Assembly (NCBI RefSeq): GCF_014779555.2 | Contig: NZ_CP094357.1 | Location: 2,418,001-2,482,000, forward strand | Direction: 5' to 3' | Origin: Lysobacter capsici | Lineage (GTDB): Bacteria; Pseudomonadota; Gammaproteobacteria; Xanthomonadales; Xanthomonadaceae | DNA length: 64,000 bases | Shown here: one piece after another, positions 10,050 through 17,997 of the stretch | How the letters are laid out: each line of letters starts with the position of its first letter | Numbering within the stretch: the stretch's first letter is position 1 | Made by a program: the position numbers and the translations under genes | The notes under the pieces: generated by a model | What the model saw: only the letters and a program-made list of their open reading frames with translations | Told to the model about the DNA's origin: nothing | Database searches by the model: none

Positions 10050-10619
10050 ATGTCGACGATCAAGGCGTTTCTGGAAGCGGCTAAATCCCTCGTCACCCTT
10101 GGTGCCGGCGCCAATGCCGCGGCGCGACAGCAGATTCGTGAGGTGACCGGGCAGTTGGCCGACGAGCTCGACCGGGCGTTGTCGCTGGCCGATTCGTATC
10201 TGGTCGGGGTGCGCTTTTCCAGGGACGATCACGAACTCGCCGCCTATCTGTACGACGCGCGGTCCAAGTTGATGGGCAGTTACCACGAGCACCATATCTG
10301 CGCGGGGCTGTATCAGCTGGCCGACAAGTTCGGGCAGTTGTTCGATCCCACTCGATTCTCGGTGTCGCTGGATTCGTATCGCGAGATCCCGCAATTGATC
10401 GAGCATCTAAAAAACGGCGAGCGCGCGGTCATCGACGATCTCGATGAGTTGATCGGCCAGTTTCAGGACTTGGCCGCGCGGCTGGCCGCGGCGCCGGCGG
10501 GACAGAAAGACGAGGCGCGGGCGGCGATTCTCGCGTCGGCCGACTATTTCCGCGACAAGCTTGTGCAGCAGCGCAAGCAACTCAAGAGCAGCCGGCGGCG
10601 GATCGTCGATACCTTGTAG
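10050..10619 (+). CDS. Hypothetical helical protein, 189 aa
   Basis: No signal peptide or membrane segment. The composition is charged and strongly helical (QQIREVTGQLADELDRALSL, IEHLKNGERAVIDDLDELIG, FRDKLVQQRKQLKSSRRR), suggesting a helical bundle or coiled-coil cytoplasmic protein. A histidine-rich patch HEHH sits near residue 80. I do not recognise the family. It is monocistronic, convergent with fabV, and separated from it by a hairpin. Confidence 0.75.
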   Translation: MSTIKAFLEAAKSLVTLGAGANAAARQQIREVTGQLADELDRALSLADSYLVGVRFSRDDHELAAYLYDARSKLMGSYHEHHICAGLYQLADKFGQLFDPTRFSVSLDSYREIPQLIEHLKNGERAVIDDLDELIGQFQDLAARLAAAPAGQKDEARAAILASADYFRDKLVQQRKQLKSSRRRIVDTL

Positions 10620-10696
10620 CGATCCGCGCATCGGCGTGCGTGCGATGTCGCGGCGGTCAGTCGCGGCCTCGGCTTGAAGCGATCGGCAAATCAGTG

Positions 10697-10723
10697 CCGG
10701 CACCCCGCGTCGCAGGGTGCCGG
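10697..10723. terminator. Hairpin between convergent genes
   Basis: A 9-bp perfect stem (CCGGCACCC) with a 9-base loop lies between the 189-aa gene and fabV, both of which end towards it. It is a likely bidirectional terminator without clear T tracts. Confidence 0.55.
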
Positions 10724-10746
10724 AGGCGTGAGGCCCGGTTTCGCGA

Positions 10747-11955
10747 TTACAGCTCGATGCAGTCGAACGTGACCTCGGGATCGACCTCGGCGCCGTAATC
10801 GACATCGTCGCGCTCGAAGCCGAACAGCTTGAGGAATTCGTGCTTGTAGCTGGCGTAGTCGGTGAGCTGGAACAAGGTCTCGGTGGTCACCTGCGGCCAC
10901 AGCGCCTTGCATTCGCTCTGCACGTCCTCGCGCAGTTCCCAGTCGTCCAGGCGCAGGCGGTTTTCCGAATCGGTTTCCGCCGCCTGGCCGTCCTGGCGGT
11001 ACATGCGTTCGCGGAACAAGCGGTCGAGTTGATCGATCGGGCCTTCGTGCAGGCCTTTTTCCTTCATCACCTTGAACACCAGCGAGATGTACAGCGGCAT
11101 CACCGGAATCGCCGAGCTGGCCTGAGTCACCACCGACTTGAGCACCGCGACATTGGCGCCGCCGCCGATTTTCTGGCTCAGGCGCGCGTCGAGCCGCTGC
11201 GCGGTCTGGTCGAGATCGACCTTGGCCTTGCCGAGCGCGCCGTGCCAGTAGATCGGCCAGGTGATTTCGGTGCCGATGTAGCTGAAGGCGACCGTGCGCG
11301 CGCCCGGCGCCAGCGCGTCGGCGCGTTCGAGCGCGTCGATCCACAGCTCCCAGTCCTGGCCGCCCATCACCGTCACGGTGTCTTCGATTTCCTGCTCGGT
11401 CGCCGGTTCGACCGTGGCCTGGATGATGGTGTCCTTGTTGGTGTCGATCGCGGTCGAGGTGTAGGGCTCGCCGATGGTCTTGAGCGCCGAGCGCTTGAGT
11501 TCGCCGCCGCCGGGCAGCTTGCGCACCGGCGAGGCCAGCGAATAGACGATCAGGTCGACCTGGCCGCCCATTTCGTTCTTGATCAGTTCGATGACCTGGG
11601 CGCGCGCTTCATCGGAGAAGGCGTCGCCGTTGATCGACTTGCTGTACAGCCCCTTGGCCTTGGCGAACTTGTCGAACGCGGCCGAGTTGTACCAGCCGGC
11701 GGTGCCGGGCTTCTTGTCGGTGCCGGGTTTTTCGAAGAACACGCCGAGGGTGTCGGCGCCGAAACCGAACGCGGCGCTGATGCGCGCGGCCAGGCCGTAG
11801 CCGCTGGACGCGCCGATCACCAGCACCTTCTTCGGGCCGTCGGCGCGCACGCCGCGGGCGACCGTGGCGTTGATCTGATCGCGGACATTGAGTTCGCAGC
11901 CGAGCGGATGCGTGGTGGTGCAAATGAAGCCGCGAACCTTGGGCTGAATGATCAA
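10747..11955 (-). CDS. fabV: Enoyl-[ACP] reductase FabV (trans-2-enoyl reductase)
   Basis: Catalyses the last reductive step of fatty-acid elongation with NADH. The 402-aa protein begins [20 protein letters not shown], typical of FabV, with the nucleotide-binding glycine motif [14 protein letters not shown] near residue 47 and the active-site stretch around [27 protein letters not shown]. FabV replaces or accompanies FabI in Xanthomonas, Pseudomonas, Vibrio and relatives, and FabV enzymes are known for low triclosan sensitivity. No other enoyl reductase is in the window, so whether it is the only one cannot be judged here. Confident call. Confidence 0.97.
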   Translation of the reverse strand: MIIQPKVRGFICTTTHPLGCELNVRDQINATVARGVRADGPKKVLVIGASSGYGLAARISAAFGFGADTLGVFFEKPGTDKKPGTAGWYNSAAFDKFAKAKGLYSKSINGDAFSDEARAQVIELIKNEMGGQVDLIVYSLASPVRKLPGGGELKRSALKTIGEPYTSTAIDTNKDTIIQATVEPATEQEIEDTVTVMGGQDWELWIDALERADALAPGARTVAFSYIGTEITWPIYWHGALGKAKVDLDQTAQRLDARLSQKIGGGANVAVLKSVVTQASSAIPVMPLYISLVFKVMKEKGLHEGPIDQLDRLFRERMYRQDGQAAETDSENRLRLDDWELREDVQSECKALWPQVTTETLFQLTDYASYKHEFLKLFGFERDDVDYGAEVDPEVTFDCIEL

Positions 11956-12070
11956 CTCGATTACCTCGTCACTGGGCGATGGCCGGCAGTTTAGTACCTG
12001 CCATCGACGAATGCGCGCGCGGCCGGGCAGGGCGCGCGGGACGGCGCGCGGCGGCGCCGGCGAATCGGCC

Positions 12071-12781
12071 TCAGAAACGTTCGCCTACCGGCAGATAGCG
12101 CCATTCGCCGACCGGCATCTTGCTCAGCGCAATGCGGCCGATACGCAGGCGTCTGGTCGAGATCACCTCCAGCCCGACCTCGGCGCAGACATGCCGCAAC
12201 TGGCCCGGCTGCACGTTCTTGACCGCGAACCGCAGCCGCGTCTCGTTCTGCCAGCTGACCTTGCACGGCGGCAGCGGGCGGCCGCGATAGCTCAGGCCGT
12301 GGGCGAGCTTCTTCAGCCCGTACGGCGCGAGCTGGCCGCTGATCTCGACCACGAACTCCTGTTCGAGCTGGGCGTAATCCTCGTTCAGCCTGCGCCGCAC
12401 ACGCGGGTCCTGGGTCAGCACCACCAGCCCGCTGGCATCGGCATCGAGCGCCATCAGCGGGGCCAGGTGCTGGAAGTGGCGCTTGAGCAGGCGCACTTCG
12501 GACAGATCGCCCTGCGTGTGATTGACCGGCACGACCAGCCGGGCGCTCTCGTTGAGCGGCATTCCGGCCGGCTTGTGCAGCAGCATCGTGGCCGGTTCGG
12601 CGGGCTCGGCCCGCGCATCCGGGTCCAATTCGACCCGCTGGGCCACGATCGGCGCCTGCGGCTCCTCGACCACCTTGCCATCGACCCGGACCCAGCCGCC
12701 CTCGATGTATTGCTGGGCCTGCGCGCGTGAACAACCGATCAATTCGGCCAGGCATTTGTCGAGTCGGACGGGTTCGGACAT
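12071..12781 (-). CDS. S4-domain rRNA pseudouridine synthase (RsuA/RluF family), 236 aa
   Basis: An N-terminal S4 RNA-binding domain (residues about 5-60, [22 protein letters not shown]) is followed by a pseudouridine synthase domain of the RsuA/RluB/RluE/RluF branch. The catalytic aspartate is Asp113 in [15 protein letters not shown]. The usual motif is G-R-L-D, so the preceding arginine is replaced by alanine here, which is unusual. The start [10 protein letters not shown] was chosen over an upstream ATG because the S4 domain begins there. It is divergent from the RIO kinase gene. The target nucleotide cannot be told from sequence. Confidence 0.85.
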   Translation of the reverse strand: MSEPVRLDKCLAELIGCSRAQAQQYIEGGWVRVDGKVVEEPQAPIVAQRVELDPDARAEPAEPATMLLHKPAGMPLNESARLVVPVNHTQGDLSEVRLLKRHFQHLAPLMALDADASGLVVLTQDPRVRRRLNEDYAQLEQEFVVEISGQLAPYGLKKLAHGLSYRGRPLPPCKVSWQNETRLRFAVKNVQPGQLRHVCAEVGLEVISTRRLRIGRIALSKMPVGEWRYLPVGERF

Positions 12782-12877
12782 GAGGAAAGTCGATGTGGGA
12801 AGCGGCAAGTGTAAAGATATACGCCTGTCGCGCCGGAAATCCCCCGCAACCGGCGACGGCTTCACTCACAGGACGCT

Positions 12878-13735
12878 ATGAAGACTCCACCCGGTTTGCA
12901 GGCGCTGATCGACGACGGCGTGATCGACGAAGTGATGCGCCCGCTCAAGAGCGGCAAGGAAGCCGCGGTGTATGTCGTGCGCTGCGGCGACGAGATCCGC
13001 TGCGCCAAGGTGTACAAGGACATGGCCCAGCGCAGCTTCCAGCAGCGCGTGCAGTACCAGGAAGGGCGCAAGGTGCGCGGCAGCCGCGAGGCGCGTGCGA
13101 TCGGCAAGGCCAGCAAGTACGGCCGCAAGCAGCAGGAAACCGCCTGGAAGAACACCGAGGTCGACGCGCTGTACCAATTGCGCGAGGCCGGCGTGCGCGT
13201 GCCCGAGCCGCACGGCTATTTCCACGGCGTGCTGGTGATGGAGCTGGTGACCGACGCCGACGGCCATTCGGCGCCGCGCCTGGGCGAGGTCGAGCTGGCG
13301 CCGGACCAGGCGCGCGGTTTCCACCGCTTCCTGGTGCGCCAGGTGGTCAAGATGCTGTGCGTGGGCCTGATCCACGGCGATCTGTCCGAATACAACGTGC
13401 TGGTCGCGCCCGATGGCCCGGTCATCATCGATTTCCCGCAGGTGGTCAGCGCGGCCGGCAACAACGCCGCGCGCACCATGCTGCTGCGCGACGTCAACAA
13501 CCTCACCGCCAGCCTGGGCGCATGGGCGCCGGAACTGCTCGACACCTGGTACGGCGAGGAAATGTGGGCGCTGTTCGTGGCCGGCGATCTGCACCCGGAC
13601 AGCGAACTGACCGGCGTGTTCGTGCACGACGAATCGGCGGTGGACGTCGACAGCGTGCGTCACGCGATCAACGACGCGCGCGAGGAAGCGCTGATCCGGC
13701 AGCAGGGGCGCGAGGCGGCGGCCGAGGCGGATTAG
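12878..13735 (+). CDS. RIO-family serine protein kinase
   Basis: An atypical protein kinase of the RIO family, 285 aa. ATP-binding Lys44 (CAKVYKD), catalytic loop IHGDLSEYNVL (Asp168, Asn173) and metal-binding Asp185 (IIDFPQ) are all intact. In archaea and eukaryotes RIO kinases act in small-subunit ribosome maturation; bacterial members are less well studied. The two downstream genes encode a P-loop kinase and a Thg1-like RNA polymerase-type enzyme, so a link with RNA processing is plausible. Downstream spacing is about 90 bases. The family call is confident; the substrate is unknown. Confidence 0.93.
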   Translation: MKTPPGLQALIDDGVIDEVMRPLKSGKEAAVYVVRCGDEIRCAKVYKDMAQRSFQQRVQYQEGRKVRGSREARAIGKASKYGRKQQETAWKNTEVDALYQLREAGVRVPEPHGYFHGVLVMELVTDADGHSAPRLGEVELAPDQARGFHRFLVRQVVKMLCVGLIHGDLSEYNVLVAPDGPVIIDFPQVVSAAGNNAARTMLLRDVNNLTASLGAWAPELLDTWYGEEMWALFVAGDLHPDSELTGVFVHDESAVDVDSVRHAINDAREEALIRQQGREAAAEAD

Positions 13736-13827
13736 GCGGCATCGCTTCGAGCACGTTCGGGGCGGTGCAATGCCGCCCGGCTCCGGTACAGTCGTGGCTT
13801 ATACGGTCAGGGCGGATGCGGCGCGGC

Positions 13828-14286
13828 ATGGAAATGGTTCTGTTCATCGGCGCCCAGGGCGCGGGCAAGTCGCGTTTCTATCTCGACCGGTTCTTCGCCA
13901 CCCACGTGCGGGTCAACCTGGACATGCTCAAGACCCGCCATCGCGAGCGGCTGTTGTTGCGCGCCTGTTTCGAGATGAAGCAGCGCTTCGTGGTCGACAA
14001 CACCAACCCGACCTGCGAAGAACGTGTCGCTTACATCGCCCAGGCCCGCGAGCAAGGTTTCGCGGTGCGGGGCTATTACTTCGACGTACCCTACGACGAC
14101 CTGCTGTCGCGCAACGCCCAGCGCGAGGGCAAGGCGCGGGTGCCGGAAATTGCGATACGCGCGACCTTGAAACGATTGCAGCCGCCCGCCTGGGCGGAAG
14201 GTTTCGAACAGCTCTACACGGTGCAGGTGCGCGACGGCGGCTGCATCGTGATCGACTATGAATCTGAAAACGAAGGCGCGCGATGA
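13828..14286 (+). CDS. P-loop kinase resembling polynucleotide kinase
   Basis: A small ATPase of about 152 aa. The Walker A motif GAQGAGKS follows the first strand immediately, and the segment FVVDNTNPTCEER carries the DNTN motif typical of the kinase half of polynucleotide kinase/phosphatases. RNAQREGKARVPEIAIR looks like the lid region. Possible starts are 13816, 13828 and 13834; I took MEMVLFIG. The stop overlaps the ATG of the Thg1-family gene (ATGA), so the two proteins are made together. It is likely to phosphorylate a nucleic-acid 5' end; this is inference from motifs and context. Confidence 0.82.
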   Translation: MEMVLFIGAQGAGKSRFYLDRFFATHVRVNLDMLKTRHRERLLLRACFEMKQRFVVDNTNPTCEERVAYIAQAREQGFAVRGYYFDVPYDDLLSRNAQREGKARVPEIAIRATLKRLQPPAWAEGFEQLYTVQVRDGGCIVIDYESENEGAR

Positions 14287-15038
14287 AGTTCGAAAATCTC
14301 GATGCGCGCATGCGCGTCTACGAAACCGCTCATGACCACTGCGTCCTGCCCGGTCTGCATGTCGTGGTGCGACTGGACGGCAAGAACTTTACCCGCCTGA
14401 CCAAGGAAACCTGGCCGTTCGAAGCGCCGTTCGACCCGCGTTTTCGCGACCTGATGCTCGACACCGTCACCCACCTGATGGAGTGCGGCGTCGGCGCGGT
14501 GTACGGCTATACCCAGAGCGATGAAATCTCGCTGCTGCTGCGCCAGGACGACAACAGCTTCGGTCGCAAGACCCGCAAGCTGATATCGGTGTTGGCCGGC
14601 GAGGCCAGCGCCAAGTTCAGTCTGGGCCTGGGCGGCGTGGGTGTTTTCGACGCGCGGGTGTCGCAGTTGCCTTCGGCACAGAACGTGGTCGAGTATTTTC
14701 GCTGGCGCCACGAGGACGCCCATCGCAATGCGCTCAGCGCGCATTGCTATTGGCTGCTGCGCAAGCGCGGCGACAGCGCGCAGGCCGCGAACCAGGCCTT
14801 GCTCGGCTTGTCCACCGCCGGCAAGAACGAGCTGCTGTTCCAGCACGGTATCCAGTTCAACGATCTGCCGGCCTGGCAGAAGCGCGGCACGGCGATCCAT
14901 TGGGAGGATTACCACAAGCCCGCGTTGCATCCCAAAACTGGTGAAGCGGTCACTGCGCAACGCCGGCGGCTGAGTCGCAACCTCGAATTGCCGCTCGGCG
15001 AGGCGTACGCCGAGTACGTGCGGGGCTTTGTGATCTGA
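14283..15038 (+). CDS. Thg1-family (Thg1-like) 3'-5' nucleotidyltransferase
   Basis: Related to tRNA-His guanylyltransferase, which adds nucleotides in the 3'-5' direction to tRNA 5' ends. In bacteria such Thg1-like proteins can repair 5'-truncated tRNAs. The catalytic metal sites are present: RLDGKNFTRL (Asp32) and YTQSDEISLLL (Asp80, Glu81), in the order and spacing of characterised Thg1. The 251-aa length is normal. It is coupled by a 4-base overlap to the polynucleotide-kinase-like gene and downstream of the RIO kinase. Most bacteria encode G-1 of tRNA-His in the gene, so a repair role is more likely than tRNA-His maturation. The family call is confident. Confidence 0.93.
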   Translation: MKFENLDARMRVYETAHDHCVLPGLHVVVRLDGKNFTRLTKETWPFEAPFDPRFRDLMLDTVTHLMECGVGAVYGYTQSDEISLLLRQDDNSFGRKTRKLISVLAGEASAKFSLGLGGVGVFDARVSQLPSAQNVVEYFRWRHEDAHRNALSAHCYWLLRKRGDSAQAANQALLGLSTAGKNELLFQHGIQFNDLPAWQKRGTAIHWEDYHKPALHPKTGEAVTAQRRRLSRNLELPLGEAYAEYVRGFVI

Positions 15039-15039
15039 C

Positions 15040-15103
15040 GGCATCGCGCCATCCGGTCGTCGGCGACCGCGCTGGGGGCGTCGCCGGCCATCGCCGCGAT
15101 GCC
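15040..15103. terminator. Long inverted repeat between convergent genes
   Basis: GGCATCGCG pairs with CGCGATGCC 55 bases apart, with further GC pairing inside. It lies exactly between the Thg1-like gene and the leftward LysE gene, so it is a possible shared terminator. Confidence 0.4.
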
Positions 15104-15107
15104 GGTT

Positions 15108-15728
15108 TCATCGCCTGAGCGCAGACCCCGCCAACAACCCGCCGAACCCGATCAGCACCGTGCCGAAGGCGCGGTCGATCCAGCGGCGCGCGCCCAGCAG
15201 CCGCGTTTTCAGCGTTCCGCCCGAAAACAGCAAGGCGACCAGGCCGAACCACAACACATGGGTGGCCGATACGAACGCGCCGTAGCCGATTCGCGCCGCC
15301 AGCGGCGTGCTCGGCTGCACCACCTGCAGGAACAGGCTGACGATGAACACCGTGCATTTCGGGTTCAAGGCGTTGGTCAGGAAACCAATGCGCAGCGCGG
15401 CCAGGTCCGACAGTTCGGCGGTGTCGGGCCCGGTCGCCGATGCGTCGGCCGCGGGCGCTCGCAGCATTTTCCAACCCAGATAGATCAGGTACAGCGCGCC
15501 GACGATCTTGAGCGCGGCATACAGGCGCAGCGATTGCTGGATCACCAGCCCGACCCCGAGCAGGGTGTAGGCCACATGCACCCACACGCCCAGGCCGATG
15601 CCGAGCGCGGTCAGCAGGCCGGCGCGGCGCGAGCGCAGCAGGCTGTTGCGCGACACCATCGCGAAGTCCGGGCCGGGGCTGATCACGGCCAGCACGGTGA
15701 TGGTGAGTACGGCTAACAGTTCCTGCAT
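15108..15728 (-). CDS. LysE/RhtB-family amino-acid exporter
   Basis: An inner-membrane protein of 206 aa with about six hydrophobic segments. It opens with the family signature ISPGPDFAMVSRNSL after the first helix, followed by GIGLGVWVHVAYTLLG. The family exports lysine, threonine, homoserine lactone or other small amines. The substrate cannot be read from sequence. It is divergent from a GcvA-like LysR regulator, an arrangement common for LysE-type exporters and their amino-acid-sensing activators. Confidence 0.9.
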   Translation of the reverse strand: MQELLAVLTITVLAVISPGPDFAMVSRNSLLRSRRAGLLTALGIGLGVWVHVAYTLLGVGLVIQQSLRLYAALKIVGALYLIYLGWKMLRAPAADASATGPDTAELSDLAALRIGFLTNALNPKCTVFIVSLFLQVVQPSTPLAARIGYGAFVSATHVLWFGLVALLFSGGTLKTRLLGARRWIDRAFGTVLIGFGGLLAGSALRR

Positions 15729-15792
15729 GGCGGTTTATCGCGAATCGGCGGATAAGCGCTAAATTAGTCGGGTGCGGGCAGGGCGGCAAACG

Positions 15793-16710
15793 ATGAATAG
15801 TCACGATGGTGGTGAGAAAAATTCACGATCGATGCGGGCGTGGCTGCCTCCGCTGGGCGGCTTGCGCTGTTTCGAGGCGGCCGCGCGCCTGGGCAGCTTT
15901 TCGCGCGCTGCCGAGGAACTGCACCTGACCCACGGCGCGATCAGCCGCGCGGTGCGTTCGCTCGAAGACGCGCTCGGCGTGGCCTTGTTCGAACGTCGCA
16001 ACCAGCGCGTGCATCTGACCGCGGCCGGGGCGAGGTTGCGCGATGCGGCGGCCTCGGCCTTCGATGGACTCGCCGCGGCCGTGCATGAGCTGCGCAGCAC
16101 GTCGCGCTCGCCGGTGCTGGTGCTGTCGTGCGAACCGACCTTGCTGATGCGTTGGCTGATCCCGCGGCTGCCGTCGTTTCATGCCCTGCATCCGCGGATC
16201 GCGCTGCGACTGGTCGCCGGCGGCGGGCCGGTCGGTTTCGGTGAAGTCGATCTGGCGATCCGGCGCGACGATTTCGAGCGCGATGCGCGGGTGCATGCGC
16301 AGTTCCTGTTCGAGGAACGGATCGGCCCGGTGTGCAGCCCGCGTCTGCGCGCCCAGGTCGTGAGCGGCGCCGGCTCGCGCCTGCGTCTGCGCGCGCGGGC
16401 CACGCGATTGCACAGCGCGACCCGGCCGGGCGCGTGGAGCGATTGGGCGCGTGCGAGCGGCCGCGGCCTGGCCGACGCGCCATCGCAAGGTTTCGAACAT
16501 TTCTATTTCAGTCTGCAGGCGGCTTCGGCCGGGGTCGGCGTCGCGATCGGGCCGTGGCAGTTGGTGCGCGACGAGATCGATGCCGGCCTGCTCGAAGCGC
16601 CGTTCGGTTTCCTCGCCGACGGCAGCGCGTATCACCTGCTGTCGCCGGCGCCGATCGCGCCGGAGTCCGATGCCGCGCACTTGCTCGACTGGCTGCGTTC
16701 GCAGGCCTGA
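15793..16710 (+). CDS. LysR-family transcriptional regulator (GcvA-like)
   Basis: The N-terminal helix-turn-helix reads LPPLGGLRCFEAAARLGSFSRAAEELHLTHGAISRAVRSLE, the GcvA/AmpR subgroup form. The C-terminal effector domain ends with FYFSLQAASAGVGVAIGP, a typical signature. About 305 aa from MNSHDGG; the more internal MRAWLPPLGG is an alternative start. It is divergent from the LysE exporter, which it probably controls. The following 0.9 kb is non-coding and leads to the lanthipeptide cluster, but nothing shows that this regulator acts on it. Confidence 0.88.
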   Translation: MNSHDGGEKNSRSMRAWLPPLGGLRCFEAAARLGSFSRAAEELHLTHGAISRAVRSLEDALGVALFERRNQRVHLTAAGARLRDAAASAFDGLAAAVHELRSTSRSPVLVLSCEPTLLMRWLIPRLPSFHALHPRIALRLVAGGGPVGFGEVDLAIRRDDFERDARVHAQFLFEERIGPVCSPRLRAQVVSGAGSRLRLRARATRLHSATRPGAWSDWARASGRGLADAPSQGFEHFYFSLQAASAGVGVAIGPWQLVRDEIDAGLLEAPFGFLADGSAYHLLSPAPIAPESDAAHLLDWLRSQA

Positions 16711-17633
16711 GCGCGCCGATGCGGCGCGGGCGTGCGGGCCGCGCGAGAGAAGGCTGAGCTCGTTACGGCGGTGTTGCTCGCACGCAACACGACGGCCGTG
16801 GCCGGCCACATCCGCGGATCGACATTGCTGAATGAGCCGCCGAATCGTGCGTTCTCTAATAGCGACGATGGTGGCATCGCGCTGTTCGATCCGTGGTTTG
16901 CGACCGTCATCGTATTTAACTTGCGCACGACACCGCCCGCGGCGCGGCGGGATTCGACATGAACGCCGATCGCGCTCTAATGCGTTTTGCAATGTGTTGA
17001 CCAGTTCTCGATTCGTTGCCGAATTTGTTGTGCATGTCGCAGATGCGTGTGTTTGCGCGTGCTTGAATGCTTCACAGCGAGGTGATTCGCTCGCACATGA
17101 AAGCAGGCCGATGGTCCGGGTTTCTTGTGCGACGCAGCGATCAGAGCGACTCGCTACAGGGGCGGCGCCGTGATGCGGCGCCGATAAGGATGGCGAGTAG
17201 GGATCACTCGTTCTATGGACGCGCTCGTTTCTTTTTCTATCGCGCTTGATGCGCCCGAGCCGGCGATTGCGCCGAGTCCGCGGCGCTCGCGCGTTCGCGC
17301 CGCGGATGCGGTCGCGCGCTCGCCGTCACCTCCCCTGTGTCCCAACGAACGCGGCCTCGGGCTGTAATCGAGGCGTTTTTACGCGGTTTCGTCGTTCCGG
17401 CCGCATCAGGCGGCGGGGCGAAGAAACGCGTGTGGATGCACGCGCATGAAATTCGTCGGCCATGGACAGCCGGTGGAGAAGTCGAGCGCTGCGGCGCTCG
17501 ATGCAACGCACGCCGGGACTGAGCGCGCGCCGGAGCCGGCACGCCTGCACGCTTCCAGGATGGAGGCGGGCGGGATCACGCGGGGACGCAATCGCTGCGT
17601 CCTTCAATCGATGATCTCAAGGAGGATAGACCC
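16711..17633. other. Long non-coding stretch before the lanthipeptide precursor
   Basis: More than 900 bases with locally lower GC (around 16800-17120) than the flanking genes. It should hold the lanA promoter and any operator. I see short open frames only: 13 codons at 16960, about 50 codons at 17215 and 63 codons at 17446. None has a convincing ribosome site or composition. A hairpin GGCGCCG...CGGCGCC lies near 17165-17182. Confidence 0.5.
17618..17625 (+). promoter_or_regulatory. Strong ribosome binding site of the lanthipeptide precursor
   Basis: AAGGAGGA lies eight bases before the ATG at 17634. It is a near-perfect anti-16S match, stronger than for most genes in the window, and it decides the start of the small precursor gene. 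Confidence 0.85.
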
Positions 17634-17789
17634 ATGAACCGCATCTTGAACCTGCAGAAACTCGCCGTCAGCGCCGATCCGAGCGACGGCGCCGCCGCCG
17701 ACAGCACCAGCAGCTTCGCCGGCTGCAACTGTTCGACCAGCAGCAACGGCGGCTGCCTGTGCAGCGGCGAAGTGACCATCGCGGTCTGA
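17634..17789 (+). CDS. Class III lanthipeptide precursor peptide, 51 aa
   Basis: Too short for an ordinary ORF cut-off. The leader begins M-N-R-ILNLQKLAVSA and contains the ILxLQ box by which class III LanKC enzymes recognise their substrates. The core holds two tandem decapeptides, STSSFAGCNC (residues 24-33) and STSSNGGCLC (34-43), then SGEVTIAV. Each has the labionin/lanthionine signature Ser-x2-Ser-x3-Cys (S24-S27-C31; S34-S37-C41) plus an extra Cys two residues later (C33, C43). The gene has a strong ribosome site and is followed by a hairpin and then lanKC. The final product would carry two labionin or lanthionine rings, with the extra cysteines free, bridged or used in further rings; this is inferred. 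Confidence 0.9.
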   Translation: MNRILNLQKLAVSADPSDGAAADSTSSFAGCNCSTSSNGGCLCSGEVTIAV

Positions 17790-17798
17790 GTCGTGGTC

Positions 17799-17832
17799 GG
17801 AGCCCCGGGGAGGTAACGCCTCCCCGGGCTCC
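17799..17832 (+). terminator. Hairpin between precursor and synthetase (attenuator-like)
   Basis: A 15-bp GC-rich stem with one bulge (GGAGCCC-C-GGGGAGG against its complement) and a TAACG loop, ten bases past the precursor stop. There is no T tract, so it may let some transcription through or protect the short lanA transcript. Such hairpins commonly raise precursor over enzyme in lantibiotic operons. Confidence 0.65.
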
Positions 17833-17997
17833 AATCGATGCAGCGCCAACGCGACGCCAGCGACGGCTCGATCGTCGCCGCGCGGGCGATGGCGTGTACG
17901 CGGCGCGCGCGGACTTCGGCGAGCCGATCGATAGCGTCCGTCGCGGTGAACGATCGCGGCGGCAGGTGCGGACAATCAATCAACCAGGGGATGGGGC

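Noticed and set aside
17215-17370. A 50-codon frame beginning M-D-A-L-V-S-F-S in the gap before lanA
   Set aside because: No ribosome site and Arg/Ala/Pro-rich content; it does not resemble a precursor of the LanKC substrate type.
17446-17637. A 63-codon frame overlapping the lanA start
   Set aside because: It runs out of frame into lanA, has no ribosome site and has shadow-like composition.
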